From Botrytis cinerea B05.10 (Eukaryota; Ascomycota; Leotiomycetes; Helotiales; Sclerotiniaceae), in NCBI RefSeq assembly GCF_000143535.2, contig NC_037325.1:1905744-1969743 (forward strand): a DNA stretch of 64,000 bases, in the 5' to 3' direction. Shown piece after piece: positions 35,585 to 47,576 of the stretch. The position numbers and the translations under genes were made by a program. The stretch's first letter is position 1, and each line of letters begins with the position of its first letter. The notes under the pieces were generated by a model. That model saw only the letters and a list, made by a program, of their open reading frames with translations, was not told where the DNA came from and did not search any database.

Positions 35585-37168
35585 ATGGTTAACTCTGTTC
35601 CCATTGAGGACAGTGGTCTCTCTGCACGTTCGCGCCCTAAGGTAGCAGCATTTATACCGGTGCTAAAAAATGTTGACAAGAACTTTGCGGTTGGGTCAGA
35701 AATTGATGTGGATATGGCCATTGGCGAGAATTGGCTTATCCGACAGCCATTGATTGGCATATTCAAAAAGGCTCTTAAAGATATCGCCGAGAAGGTATGA
35801 GATTCTCAAGCGTGCTGGCGGCTTATTTGCCAACAGGCGTCCTATTTATCCGCCTTATACATACAATATCCAAACTAATTGCCAATGCTATCAAGGATCT
35901 CAACTATCCTCTTGGAGTAGGTGGACCTGCTCAAGTACTTGCTGCTTTCGCCTCGTTCTTCAACCAGTTTTTTTCTCCGTCCATTCCAATCGAGCCAGAT
36001 CATGTAGTTACTTTCTCCGGTGCAAGTACATGCCTGGATGGCTTGCTCTATGCAATCTGTGATGAAGGGGATAGCATTATCCTACCGTCACCTTTTTGGG
36101 GTAGGCTTTTTCTTTTCATGTTTCTTTTCCGTCGGAGTCATACCTATGCTAAATTTCTACACGTGGACCACTCTGACAAGAACTAGCCGGCTATGTTCCA
36201 TTTACCAAGTTTCGCGTCGATGTCAATATTGTCACCACGACAGATATTCCATGGCGTTCTACCACATCTATCGATATTGTCGCTGCGGTAAAGAAAGCAT
36301 ACTTCAGTGCACAAGACACCACGCGAATCAAGGCATTGCTTATGGCCAATCCACACAATCCGACTGGACACTGCTACTCCGCATCTGTGATCCGTGAGCT
36401 GATGGTGTTCTGTAAAGACAATGGATTGCATTATATATCGGATGAGATATTTGCTATGTCTTCTTTCAGAAGAGAGGAAGAGGGCCAGTTTACCTCCACA
36501 CTTTCACTCATTAGTGACAATAAAGAAAGCCCTATGGATCCGAGTCGTCTACATGTGATCTACAGCATGAGTAAAGACTGGGGATCACCAGGTCTAAGAA
36601 TGGTAAGTTGTCAAAAAAATTCTTGCTGTTGCTTTTCGCCCACTTTTACTCCTCAACACTTTACCCATGTTCCTTCAGATGTTCTTTTCTGATGAAGCTT
36701 CAGGCCTGCCTCGTTTCTCCACGTAATCGTCCTGTTCTCGAAGGCAGTTGGATCTCCAACTACATGCAGACGTCCAATCTAAATAATCTTTGTGTCATGG
36801 CTCTCTTCCACTCTCCCAGCCTTCCATCTATTATTAATTCTCTCAAACATCAACTCACACGTAACTACGGATGGCTTACGGAAGCACTGAATAGATGGGA
36901 GATCGAATACATACCTACTCATGCTGGATTTCATGTCTTTGCAAGGTTAGCTAAAAATGCGCAAAGTTGGGGCGATGAAGCTGCAGTTGTTAAACAATTA
37001 TTTGATGCAGGTGTCATGGTGGTTCCTGGCAAGAATTTCGGAGGTGTTGATGGAGAATTCGGCTGGGTTCGTCTATCGTTCTCAATTGAAGAGAAGAAAT
37101 TGCGGGATGGATTATGGAGAATTGGGCAGACTTTAGGCTTCGAAAGCAATAGGGAAAGGATTCAATAG
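35585..37168 (+). CDS. PLP-dependent aminotransferase, ACC-synthase-like, 4 exons, 431 aa
   Basis: Exons are 35585-35794, 35896-36100, 36187-36602 and 36704-37168. Introns are 101, 86 and 101 bp, all GT-AG. The spliced protein has the fold-type I landmarks in order: VDMAIGENWLI near residue 45 (the 'A.aEN' N-terminal motif of ACC-synthase-like enzymes), TFSGASTCLDGL, ANPHNPTGHCYS (PLP-ring Asn region), YISDEIFAMSSF (Asp and Tyr contacts), IYSMSKDWGSPGLRM with the Schiff-base Lys, and GWVRLSFS with the carboxylate-binding Arg. Fungal members are usually annotated as ACC synthase-like or aspartate-type aminotransferases; the substrate cannot be told from sequence. The third acceptor (36703) was chosen over a nearer CAG at 36678 because it restores the ACLVSPRNRPVLEG segment in frame. 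No targeting peptide seen. Confidence 0.85.
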
Positions 37169-37505
37169 GTCTTTTATGGTGTTTAAACTATGGATTATTT
37201 GATTGGTTAATATTGAAATTCGCTATATAGAAGGCTTCACGACAGTACCCAGATTTGTATGCTCCAATTGAAAACTGATCATTGAAACCATGTAAGTGCA
37301 TTCAAAACTATTTTGAAATAAGAAAAGAACATCAAGCTTCGAATTCTAGTATCATTCCTTAGTAGCTGGCCTCCATCTGCTCGATTTAACAACAGAGGCC
37401 CCTATTTGAATCAGACTTGCTCCACCCATAATTTCGAAGATTACGATATCGGATGCAAATTCTCCAGAAATCCAGGTGCAAAGTTCTACTTCTAACCAAG
37501 AGTCA
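37169..37505. other. 3' flank of the aminotransferase gene
   Basis: Normal-GC 3' flank ending where the AT-rich block begins. Nothing coding. Confidence 0.4.
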
Positions 37506-38110
37506 ACCCTAACTCCTATGTACCTGATATTAACGCTTTATTTAAAATTAATTCAAATTTAGGGTTTTTAAAGTCTTTTATATATATGATTATATTTTTA
37601 TAATTTTGAGAAAATTTCTGATTTAATAATGCTTTTTTTATTTTGCTAATGTTTTTTCTTATTAAGTTTTATTTTTAGAATTTTATTTAATATTAACTAA
37701 TATTTCGTTTAATATTAAAACTTGTCAGAAGTAGACAGCAAGTTGAACATACTACTATATTAGTAGAATGTATATTGTGTATATTGTGTATATTGTCACT
37801 ATGTAAAGAGCAGAAAGCTTGGAAGAAGAATCTAATATAGTAGTGTGTACATGCCACACACATGCTAGACATATGTCTAATTATTATTCCTAACTCCTAA
37901 CTCCTATACACCTGGTATTAACGTTTTATCTAATATTAACTCAAATTTAGGGTTTTAAGGGTCTTTTATATATATATAATTATATTTTTATAATTTTAAG
38001 AAAATTTGTGATTTAATAGTAATTTTTTCATTTTGCTAGTGTTCTTTCTTATTAAATTCTATTTTTAGAATTTTATTTAATATTAATTAATATTTCGTTT
38101 AGTTTTGAAG
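37506..38110. repeat. Direct repeat pair of about 220 bp
   Basis: 37506-37725 and 37890-38110 are about 90 percent alike by eye. Shared blocks include ATTCAAATTTAGGGTTTT, TTATATTTTTATAATTTT and AGAATTTTATTTAATATTAA. Between them lies a 165-bp stretch with TGTGTATATTGTGTATATTG. This could be two LTRs of a decayed miniature element, but no TG..CA ends or TSD could be fixed. Confidence 0.6.
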
Positions 38111-39901
38111 CTAGTTTATTAAAAATAACTTTTTTGAATTTTTCAAAATAAATCGAATTGAATAATATATATTTTATTTAAATCAGGCTTAATTCGTTTT
38201 TGATTTAGAAAAATTAGAATTTCTTAATTTTTAATAAAACTTATTTAGAATTTGAAAACTTAAAGGTTAATATTTTCGAAAAAGCTTTAATATAGTTTTT
38301 ATTATATATATATAAATTTTTATTTTTATTTCTAAGATTTATCTGTTACGGGATAAAACGTGACCAGCTCAATTAGACATATAATAATGGATTCTTCGGA
38401 TCTATTACATACTGAATAAACCTTATATATGTATAAATTATATAATTTACATAATTATAAAAAGACAATGAAAAATCTTAATATTATAATATATTAATTG
38501 ATTTATTATTATTATTTATTCTAACAATTCTTTTTATTCTTTAAAAAAAAAAAAAATCCATTAATTAATTTAAACAGCGAATCGCTATCGATATTATTAT
38601 AATTTCTATAAAAAGAATATTTAAAAGAAATAATAAAGAATTCCCTAATGCAACCCCAAATTAATCAAAAAAAGATATCGAAGAATTTCTTCAAAATAAT
38701 AATAATAAAAATTAAATAATGAAACAATAACAATCTATTAATATAAATAATTAAAACTTTTAAAAAATGATTATTAATATTTAAACAATAATACAATAAT
38801 AAATTGATATTGTAAATAATTTAATTCAAAAAAAGATATTTAATAAAATAATAAAAGAAATAAAGAAAATAAAATAGACTTATAAAAGAATTATAGAATA
38901 TAATTTATATACTTTCCCCCCAATCAATAATAATGATATTATAATTCCATTATTATCGATCCATCAGATTATTATATTCAATTAAAAGAAATCTTTAAAA
39001 TTATAAAGATTAAAGAAATATATAAATAAGAATATTGAAAAAATTAAGGATTTCTTTTTTTAAATAAAGATTATATTTCGAAATAATAATAGATATTATT
39101 TTTTAATAAATAAAAAGAAAATCGATTATATTATTTAATATTTTAAAAAGCAATCTCTATTAATATAATATTAATATAAAAACGAATTAATCAATATTAA
39201 TCTAAATTAATTTGATTTTAAAAAATATGTATATAATTTTATTATAAATAAAGGGAATCGATAAGAATAGTCTATAATAGAATATCTCTCTAACTCTTAT
39301 TACTTACTTAACTTATTTCAGTATTGTTAAGTAGAAGGATTATTACTGAAGATCTTATTATTATAGGTTTTACTTTAGGATACCTTCTAAAAAACCTTTA
39401 AATCAACTTTTAATCAAAATCTTATTCTCTACTCCCTCGAATATTATAACTTGTAAAGATGAATTACAACACTCTCTATCTCTCTAATAATCAACCGGAA
39501 GAATATCTCTATAATTAAGTATTGAGATATTCGAATCTCTATCTTTGTAATTAGATATTTATATAACTTCTGAACTCTTAGAAATAAACTTTACTACTTC
39601 GGATAAGCGATGTATTTCAGCTGAGTTTTTCCAATAATACTATTATGACCTAGTTATATATAGATTAAGGGTATTAGGCTCAAAAGGTAGCTACCTATAA
39701 TCGGAGAGCTAATCTGTTATATCTAGATAATATACTATATATACCAACAGCAGTAAAGATACTTATAGATTAAAGAATACCTTATAGAATAGATATTTTT
39801 TAAAATAAAGAGTATTCTAGAGAAATAATATTTATTATTATAAAGATATCTAGAATAAAAATAATATCTTTAATAGAATCTTCAATTATTAGAATACATA
39901 A
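38111..39901. other. RIP-affected AT-rich block, no intact gene
   Basis: Almost only A/T with no readable domain. A TGTTACGGGATAAAACG stretch at 38345 could be an LTR start because it resembles the 34453 element terminus, but no partner end was found. 39290-39760 has somewhat higher GC without frames. Confidence 0.4.
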
Positions 39902-40212
39902 TGTCAGGAGTGATTCACTTTCCCATTAACCCATAAAAGTATAAAATATTCCAAATGCTTTTGAAATAGTAAATCTATTATATATATTTAATTAAATAAT
40001 CGTTTCTTAATATTCATTTCCATTATATATGAATCTATTCAATATATATCAATCAAAAGGGAATTAGCAATTTTATAAATATAGAATTCTATAAATATAG
40101 AATATTAAAAATATAATAGTTGTAATTAAATTAATTACCGAGATTGAATTCAAAATACAATTATCTTTATTCAAATTTATATAAATAAGAATCTCAGAAT
40201 AAGATACCTTTA

Positions 40213-42339
40213 ACATAGTTTATCAGTGTGCAGGTTATATCAGTATGCGGATCACTTTCACTTCAATTCATTTTTTCAAATTTATATTATTCAACAATTA
40301 TTGAATCAATTAATTAAAACTATAAAAATTATAATAATCTAAAATCTATTATATTATTTTAATAAATTCTTACATTATAATCTATCTTTCCATATTGTAA
40401 AAGAGTAGAAGGTGGTAATGGTCACACAAGAAAGCCTTCGCATATATTAAGCATAAAGTAAGTGGCTATATATAGTAAAATGGAATAAATCACTACATCG
40501 CGATAACAAGGTGAAGAAAGCAATAAGAGCTGAGCACTCAATTCTTCAGGAAACAACTTTAGAAGGTAGAAAATTCGATAATATTTTTAGATCTATAAAA
40601 GTGAAATTATAAATACTAAATGTTGGTAATACGTGACTCTAAAGTCATATATTTTCACTCTCACAATATTTACTACAATATCGATTAAAAGATACTTTCT
40701 TATTAGAATTCCTCCCTTTTTGATACTTATTATATTGAATCTGAATATCAATCTTTTATTAAAATAATATATCAAAAGCTTTTTGTTTAGTAAATACTTT
40801 TCTTTATTGTAATTGAGTTTTTTTCGCATATCGACATTTGCTTAATACTTCATTTGTTATCCGAAATATACAATTCTTTATATTTAAAAGTATATTCTTA
40901 TAAGCTAATTTCTTTGTATTCTTAATTAAAGCTAATATAATTTTGAATATAGATATAGGAGAATTTGATTAATGATAAGTTATTCAAGATTTAATTAATA
41001 TTGATTGAGAAAGAGTTTTTATTGGATTATAAAAGGTTTGAAAGATTTATTGATTTAAATCAAAAGAAAAAGGGGTAGATATACAAATATAAATATCTAA
41101 TTTCGAGAATACAGTTTTAGAATTAAATAGGATTAAATCTGTTTTTCGAAACTCTGTTTTCATATTCTAAAAAGTAATTGATTTCTTGTATACAATTTTA
41201 AAAGCTATAAAAAATTCAACCTTTGAAATATATTTGATATATATCTTAATAAAAATATTAATTTGATTTCTATATAAACATTTCAGATTATTAAAATAAT
41301 TAATATCAAATAATTGAATTAAATGATTTAAATGTAATAATAAATATAAATATATAATATTATTCTTTTTACAATATATTTGAAAAGTTATTAATTTATA
41401 ATTTTTATATCCATCTAATATCAATATTCGATATTTACTCTTTCTTCGATTCTTAATATACTTATCGAAATGTTTTAATTATTCTAAACTCATTTCATTA
41501 TTCATTCATTTATTAGATATAAATTTAATAGTTCATTTTATAGGAAAATCAATTTCGATATATCAATTGGAGAGATGGATTTATTTTTGGATTATTAAAA
41601 ATAAGAAAATAATTTCATCTTCTCTATTTCCGTATATTATTATTATAGTCTATTTTCGATTGCTTAGTTATACTATTTTACTTTTATTATTTCATTCAAT
41701 ATTAGTTATTATCATTATTATATATATAATCTCCATTATAAAACCTGTTTCATTGAAATTGTAAAAATCTTTATTCAAAATATTATATTTCGCTTATATA
41801 TTTACAATTAATTGAAACCACTCTTTAATAAACTTAAAATTCTTACAAAAAATTCTTTAAAAGTTATAAATACAATTAAAACACATCTTTAATTCGATTT
41901 AATATTTTACAAATCGATATATTCAGAACTTCCTAATACATTCTGTATCCTTCAACTCGAAAATATGATTTGCTATATCTTTTACATTTTTGAATTTAAA
42001 TAGAAAATCTTTCGAATCTATATCGAATATATATTTAGAAATGATATTCTCTTTTAATTCTAAAAGATTATAAGATTTAAATCGATATTCGAAATGGGAA
42101 GTAATACTATTAATTCTATATTGTAATATTGTATTCGAGATATTATATATCTTTATAATCTTTTGAATATTTGTTTTTTTGTTTTTTTGAATAGCTTCAA
42201 TAATAAGGAATATACAAACTTCTTGATTATTCGAATTCATTATTGATTGTTAATAAAAACACATATTGAAAAAGAAAAGAATGAATTGAGATAAAAGTGA
42301 CCCATACACTAATATAACCTGCACACTGATAAACTATGT
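40213..42339 (-). mobile_element. Fot1/pogo-type DNA transposon, 2127 bp, RIPed
   Basis: Terminal inverted repeats of about 60 bp begin ACATAGTTTATCAGTGTGCA at both ends, with TA at 40211-40212 and 42340-42341. The minus strand carries transposase remains. An N-terminal psq/CENP-B helix-turn-helix region lies at about 42240-41923 (IFLIIEAIQKNKKTNIQKII, for the usual LLAIEAIQKNKKLSIRKAA layout). A DDE segment lies at about 41424-41167 (ILDGYKNYKLITFQIYCKKN then LYLLLHLNHLIQLFDINYF, for the LDGHxSH...PAHSSHLLQPLDVxxF block). Frames are interrupted by RIP-type stops. A 270-bp LTR-like sequence (40396-40665) lies in the 3' part. Confidence 0.85.
40396..40665. repeat. LTR-like sequence, copy A, inside the Fot1-type transposon
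   Basis: Begins TGTAAAAGAGTAGAAGGTGG and ends CTCTCACA (TG..CA). It is about 270 bp and little RIPed. The same sequence, heavily C-to-T/G-to-A shifted, is at 47543-47812 next to the GH32 gene. Flanking 5-mers CATAT/ATATT do not form a clean TSD, so the exact ends are uncertain. Confidence 0.65.
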
Positions 42340-42466
42340 TATATCTAAAATACAATATTAGAAGTAATTTACTTTTCTATTGATTTATAAAAGTATAGAG
42401 TATTCCAAATGCTTTTGAAATAGTGAATCTATTATATATATTCAATCAGATGATTGCTCCCTGACA

Positions 42467-42765
42467 TATAATAATATAGTTATTCTAATTATTCTGATTG
42501 GTTTAGCTCACTAAAATAATTAGGATAATTGGAATAATAGAGAATAAAGATCTATATAATTTAAACAGTTTTCCTTAAGTATATATAGCTTCGTATTCAA
42601 CTTAAATTACTACTTATTATCTACTATTATATTACTATCGATTCCCTATATAATTATTTTCAATAATAAATCTATAATAATACTATTAGTTCTATTGACT
42701 ACTAGTATCTTATAACCTGACCACTTCTATATAACTCAGAAGACAAGTATTCGTAATAGGGATGT
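42467..42765. other. AT-rich spacer
   Basis: No gene. A GATAATTGG-rich direct repeat (ATTATTCTGATTGG near 42490) is the only pattern. Confidence 0.3.
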
Positions 42766-43618
42766 AGATGTGATTTTAGGTCTGCAAGTAACCTGAAACA
42801 GAGAGGTAAGGATTTTAAGATTAAACCAAAGGGTCTATATCAAGAACCTAATTGCCAGGTTCAAGTTTAGAGAGGCTAAACCTATGAACCTCTTTATAAC
42901 GGACCGGAATACCCTAATTAAAGGGGTTGAGAATAAGCCTCCAACTGATCAAGCTCTATATTAGAGCACTATAGGAGGCCTCTTATAGTATATTAAGGGC
43001 ACTAGACCTGATATTGCTTACATAGTAGGGCAGCTAAGCCAGAATTATAGTATACCAGCAACTAGGTACTGGAATACTGTTCTATAGGTGCTTAGGTACC
43101 TAATTGGCACCCAGGGCTACTGCCTAGAATATAGCCATATAGGGCAAGGAAAGCCTATATTATAGGGGTATTATGACGCCGATTATGCCGGTGATACCAC
43201 TGATCGAAGGTCGATTTCAGGGCACCTATACCTATTACTAGGCAGCCCAGTTACCTGGAATTCAGTGAAACAGCACTATGTTAGTACATCAACCACTGAA
43301 GCTGGATATATAGCTCTATCTGAGACTAGTAAGTAGGGGCAATGACTCAGGGCCTTAAATAAAGAGCTAGGGAGGTATAGGTACTTGGGAGAATACCTAG
43401 AAGTGCTTATATTCAGTGACAATCAGGGCTGCATTGCACTGGCTAAGGACCCTATAGCCTATAGAAGGACTAAGTATATAGAAGTTCGGTACCACTATAT
43501 TCGAGATTTAGTAGCCTATAGGAAGGCATCTGTAGCGTACTGCAATACTGAGAATATGCTGGCAGACGTACTAACTAAGCCCTTACCACTACCAGCCTAT
43601 AAGAGGTGTATTTAGGGG
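42766..43618 (+). pseudogene. 3' part of Ty1/copia pol (reverse transcriptase end and RNase H), weakly RIPed
   Basis: Readable on the plus strand: GTRPDIAYIVGQLSQNYSIP (RT C-terminal region), YYDADYAGDTTDRRSISGHL and TWNSVKQHYVSTSTTEAGYI (RNase H first half), then an open frame to 43618 with VLIFSDNQGCIALAKDP, RTKYIEVRYHYIRDLV and NTENMLADVLTKPLP, the copia RNase H signature. Internal stops are mostly TAG at expected Gln codons (CAG to TAG), as RIP would give. The 5' two thirds of the element are missing or unreadable. Confidence 0.88.
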
Positions 43619-43659
43619 CTAATAAGCCTAGAATAAGGTACTGGAGGCATATACAGTGG

Positions 43660-44000
43660 TCAGGAAGGGGGCTGTTGAGCGGGGTAAGGTGGGGCAGGTA
43701 GGCCTATGCCCACCACCTTAAACTGTACATCGTAGTGATCGATTAGGCTTACAAAGCCTGTGGCAATAGGCCTTGAGAAGCCTATATATATAGCTAGTCC
43801 TTCCCACTGTAGATAGCCCTGTAGTTCAATCAAATCAAGTATCGAGTACCTTCAAATTGTCGTCCTTTAAGCCTATATTTACCCGCTGTCCCTCTGTTCA
43901 AGACTGGCTATCCGGGCCGTTCTCAGATTTCTTTGGATTTTCCCACCTACTATCTCCTGAGTATAGAGGTTGCTCGTCGCTCGTTCCTTCGAAGGGATAA
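43660..44000 (+). repeat. Polypurine tract and start of a copia 3' LTR
   Basis: CAGGAAGGGGG at 43661-43671 is a polypurine tract, and TGTTGAGCGGGGTAAGG at 43673 is the likely LTR start just after the RNase H stop. The body includes a TATATATAGCTAGTCC promoter-like stretch near 43785. The right LTR end and a TSD could not be fixed, so the end coordinate is a guess. Confidence 0.6.
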
Positions 44001-44435
44001 CTTCGTAGTTGGCGGCGTCGACGTCGTCGTCGAGGTAGGAGGGCAAAGGAAGTTTGCTAGTTGATTAAGATACGGCAACTATTGGAATTGCGCATCCGGG
44101 CTCATAGCCTGTTGTAAGGTTACGATTGGGCTCAAGAATATAGGCATAAATAACTTGATTGAAATCAACTATATTGCTTAACTTAACTTGTTAGATCAAC
44201 CACTTGATCAATTGGTTAATATACTATTCACACTGACTTACGCTAACCCTTAATGGGTATAGCTCCATTGGATCAGTGTTCTTTACTTACAACATATGAG
44301 ATAAATGAGAAGTGGAAACTTGTAAATCACAATAGAAGACTTTTTCATAGAATGTCACCGTTGGACACAGGTCATTGACAAGCTCTGTTGCCACTTGTCC
44401 CACAATCTCAGCAGCAATCCTCCACAGAAGTCACT
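44001..44435. other. Spacer between the copia LTR and the GH32 gene
   Basis: Normal GC, no frame. GTCGACGTCGTCGTCGAGG near 44014 is a short GTC/GAC-rich run. Probably contains the GH32 3' UTR on its right side. Confidence 0.4.
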
Positions 44436-47400
44436 CTAGAATACTGTAATTGCACGCACTTCCACCGATCGCAAGTCAACGTTACCTCCATCCGTAGTTA
44501 AGGAAAGACCGTCGGAACTGGCCGCAGGGAAAATAAGATCAGAGATCACTGATTCGCCCTCTCCACCGTATACTTCCACCGAACATTCGTCGACCAAGAC
44601 TCGCACATGCACCACACCGTTGGAGTCGGCTTGAAGGGCGGCAACGTGAATTCCGCCTGCAGCAGGATCGTAACCGGTATTCCCACTTGCGTTGCGGTCG
44701 ACTGAAAGTTCCGTTCTCGATTGGGAGTATTTGATTAGGGTCTGTTCATTTCCTCCTTTACGGACGGCAAGGCTTAAGGTAGAACCAGCAGCCGGGATGA
44801 AGTTTAGACGGATATCTAACGCCTTTCCGTGAAGATCCGCAAGTAAGGACTGACCCGGAGCGAGGATTCGATTGGTGATTTTTGTAAGCGACGTACCCGT
44901 CGCGTCTAGCTCACTCACAGGAAGCTGAAGGAACTGAAGTTTGCCGTTGAGCTGTTTTAACTTTAACGTGCGAGGGAATGAAAGCATGCCTTTCCAAGTA
45001 TTCGTTGGAGGATTTGTACCGTAGCTGTTCGCAACGGCGGCGATGATCCTACGGCCATCTGATGCAGGGACATTTTCCCAAGACATGGCGCCATCAAAAT
45101 CACGTCCATAATCTAACCAGAGAGTGCTGGTGTCAATTGGGTCTGCAGTAAATACTGCACCATCAAACGACCCAGTCAGTCCAAATACTCCATTTCCGGT
45201 TGCCGGAGAGCCATTAGCTGGTGTGACTATCAAGACCCATTTCTTCGTCGTTGTACCATCAACTTGAAGCTCAAAAAAGTCGGGTACCTCCCATCCCGTG
45301 ATTGCACTCGGGAGTCCTGGGATATTAGCAGAAGTGAAGTCACTTTTCCAGGTCCAAGACTTTGCATCGGGAGACGTCCAAAATGTCACCTTGTTCTGCC
45401 CCCCATGCGCCAGAATCATTACCCACTTACCCGTAGGGCTGTGAAAAAATGCTTTTGGATCCCGCGCCTCCAAACCTTTGGTTACATCATGCGGTGACTC
45501 TTGTTGTTGTGATACGATTGGATTACCCGAGTACTTTGTCCAGGTCGTCCCTTGATCTAAGCTGTATGCAAGTCGTTGATCCTGAACTCCGCTTGAAGAA
45601 AAATATCCGGTAAAGAAAGCCAAATACGGCGGATTTACACTCGTCCCTAGTCCTGATAGATTTGATGGATCGTAATATGAAGTCCCAGTAAAAGCCTGAA
45701 TACCGTCCGCGTCCGAGATGGCAACTGGTTTATGGACCCAGTTTATGAGGTCGGTGCTGGTTGCATGCCCCCAGTTTATATTACCCCAGAAATTGCCTGT
45801 AGGGTTGTGTTGGAAAAACAGGTGCCACGTAGAGCCAATTTTGATAAGTCCGTTGGGCTCATTCATCCAATTCTGGTCAGGAACAAAATGATACGTCGGA
45901 CGAAAGTCATAAGGAGCCGCGGGAGTTGGGCTGGCTCGAGATGTTGTACTTAGTGTAGTGCTGATAGTAGCCGTGGTGCTAACAGGACTGGTACTGATGG
46001 TCATACTGCTCAGTGTGCTTGTGCTCACAGTCGAGCTAGTAACCAGAGAACTTTTGTTGGAACTTGTGCTAGAACTTGGGTTGGAAGACGTGTTATAGAT
46101 TGAGCCTATACTCTTTGCATTGAGTTTAACTCCACCAGTGTCACCCCCTGTCGAAAAGAGCCATATGTCAACCCCATTATCACTCGGAAATATTTGGGTG
46201 GTCAGTGTCGCCTGCCCATCGCCTCCGAAAACTTCAACTGAAGACCAGTCGAGAAGAATGCGCAGTGTAACTTGTCCATTGCTGGACGGTGCCAGCGGAG
46301 CATAATAGGTACTTGAGAATGTACCATCAAAACCAACGTTGCCAGATTTCGTTCGGTCAACGAAAAGTCTCTTAGTGGCGAAGTTGTACCCAACTCGTGT
46401 CTGTTGTCCCAAGTCACTAGTGGCACGAAGAATGAGTCCATATTGAGATGATGACGATGTTGAAGTTCTATCTGAGAACGTGGTTGTGATGTCGAACGTT
46501 TTCCCCGACAATGGGAGAGCCTGTGTTCCTTCAGCTACGGTGTCCCAAGATTTCGTGTATTCAGGTACGGTTTCCAGACTGGTCCAATTTGCGACAGGTT
46601 GCTGTATCAAGGTTGCTCGGTCATCGATTGTTTTGAGTGATAGCTTTCGCGGAATGGTGAAGCCACCTCGCCATGGTGATGTAGGGATTGATGATGCATA
46701 TTGCCAGTTACTCATCCATGCGATACCAACTCGGTCCGCAACTGATAGTCCGTTAAAGGGTACGGCAGCATAGAAATCGGGGCCGAAATCTACCCATCTA
46801 GAAAGGCTCACCTCCGGTGACGCGTCTGAGAAGGTGATCTCGTCAATCATGATATGTCCCCAGCCTGATGTTGAGGAATCGACAATCTCAATAACAGCGC
46901 TTTGGCCCAGTAAGTCAGAGACGTCCCAACTTTGTGGGATCAGCATTTCTGCGTTCGCGCCGGTAGCAGTCCGGACGACTTGACCCTGGATCTTCAGATT
47001 GATACATTCTTGGCCGGGTAAATTGCCTCCACCAATGAGAAAACTGATTTGTTTGTGCGTTATATTGAAGGATGGTGAGATTAGGGTGCCAATTGTAGCA
47101 TCCAAATTAATAAAAGTATTGACAAAATTGCCCGAATATCCAGTCACGGGCTGTTGACCTCCAAGAGTTCCTTGAGCTGGGCTTGCCCCACGTAAATCTC
47201 CAGTGGCGTTCCAGCCACGACTAGCATAGGTACCAGTCCCCTTGAAGCTTTCGAAGATGATACTACTGTTTACAGGAGCTGGTGTTTCGGTGGGTGGCGT
47301 GGTAATAGTTGATGTAGGAGATGATTGTGTGACCCCTGATTCCGCAGTGAATCTCGTTCCATCGAAAGTTCCGAGTTGGTACAGCGTTCCTGAGCCAGTA

Positions 47401-47576
47401 GTTCCAGGTGGCCCGCCAGGATTGACTCCCACTTGTAAGACCCATTTAAGATTAGCCTCATTGCCATTAAGTGGGAGTTGGAAGAGGCTGGGGCATTCCA
47501 ATACACCACTAACTCCACTCACTGGCCCATATTCGCTGATATTATAAAAGAGTAGAAGGTGGTAATGATCACACAA
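44436..47576 (-). CDS. Double GH32 fructan hydrolase, 1046 codons, first domain truncated
   Basis: One intact frame. Residues about 1-13 are encoded inside an LTR-like repeat (47543-47812), so the ATG at 47576 is not the ancestral start. Domain 1 begins abruptly at [18 protein letters not shown], where Glu27 corresponds to the acid/base ECP motif of GH32; its WMNDPNG and RDP motifs are absent. It keeps a levanase-type internal insert ([35 protein letters not shown]) and a beta-sandwich end. A Ser/Thr linker (about residues 500-555) follows. Domain 2 is complete: NWMNEPNG (Glu573 at the nucleophile position), EARDPKAFF (Asp706) and [10 protein letters not shown] (Glu763, acid/base). Asn-Glu-Pro in place of Asn-Asp-Pro is the form seen in fungal endo-inulinases. 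No signal peptide remains, so secretion is doubtful unless an upstream exon exists. Confidence 0.85.
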   Translation of the reverse strand: MCDHYHLLLFYNISEYGPVSGVSGVLECPSLFQLPLNGNEANLKWVLQVGVNPGGPPGTTGSGTLYQLGTFDGTRFTAESGVTQSSPTSTITTPPTETPAPVNSSIIFESFKGTGTYASRGWNATGDLRGASPAQGTLGGQQPVTGYSGNFVNTFINLDATIGTLISPSFNITHKQISFLIGGGNLPGQECINLKIQGQVVRTATGANAEMLIPQSWDVSDLLGQSAVIEIVDSSTSGWGHIMIDEITFSDASPEVSLSRWVDFGPDFYAAVPFNGLSVADRVGIAWMSNWQYASSIPTSPWRGGFTIPRKLSLKTIDDRATLIQQPVANWTSLETVPEYTKSWDTVAEGTQALPLSGKTFDITTTFSDRTSTSSSSQYGLILRATSDLGQQTRVGYNFATKRLFVDRTKSGNVGFDGTFSSTYYAPLAPSSNGQVTLRILLDWSSVEVFGGDGQATLTTQIFPSDNGVDIWLFSTGGDTGGVKLNAKSIGSIYNTSSNPSSSTSSNKSSLVTSSTVSTSTLSSMTISTSPVSTTATISTTLSTTSRASPTPAAPYDFRPTYHFVPDQNWMNEPNGLIKIGSTWHLFFQHNPTGNFWGNINWGHATSTDLINWVHKPVAISDADGIQAFTGTSYYDPSNLSGLGTSVNPPYLAFFTGYFSSSGVQDQRLAYSLDQGTTWTKYSGNPIVSQQQESPHDVTKGLEARDPKAFFHSPTGKWVMILAHGGQNKVTFWTSPDAKSWTWKSDFTSANIPGLPSAITGWEVPDFFELQVDGTTTKKWVLIVTPANGSPATGNGVFGLTGSFDGAVFTADPIDTSTLWLDYGRDFDGAMSWENVPASDGRRIIAAVANSYGTNPPTNTWKGMLSFPRTLKLKQLNGKLQFLQLPVSELDATGTSLTKITNRILAPGQSLLADLHGKALDIRLNFIPAAGSTLSLAVRKGGNEQTLIKYSQSRTELSVDRNASGNTGYDPAAGGIHVAALQADSNGVVHVRVLVDECSVEVYGGEGESVISDLIFPAASSDGLSLTTDGGNVDLRSVEVRAITVF

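Larger units (their letters stand above)
39902..42466. mobile_element. TRIM-like miniature LTR element (436 bp) split by a Fot1-type transposon
   Basis: Two 111-bp LTRs: 39902-40012 (TGTCAGGAGTGATTCAC ... TTTCTTAATA) and 42356-42466 (TATTAGAAGTAATTTAC ... GCTCCCTGACA). They are identical apart mainly from transitions. One keeps the native 5' end and the other the native 3' end, together giving TGTCAGGAG...CTCCCTGACA. Flanks CATAA (39897-39901) and TATAA (42467-42471) are a TSD with one C-to-T change. Removing the transposon at 40213-42339 leaves an internal region of only about 213 bp, too short for any protein. Confidence 0.75.
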
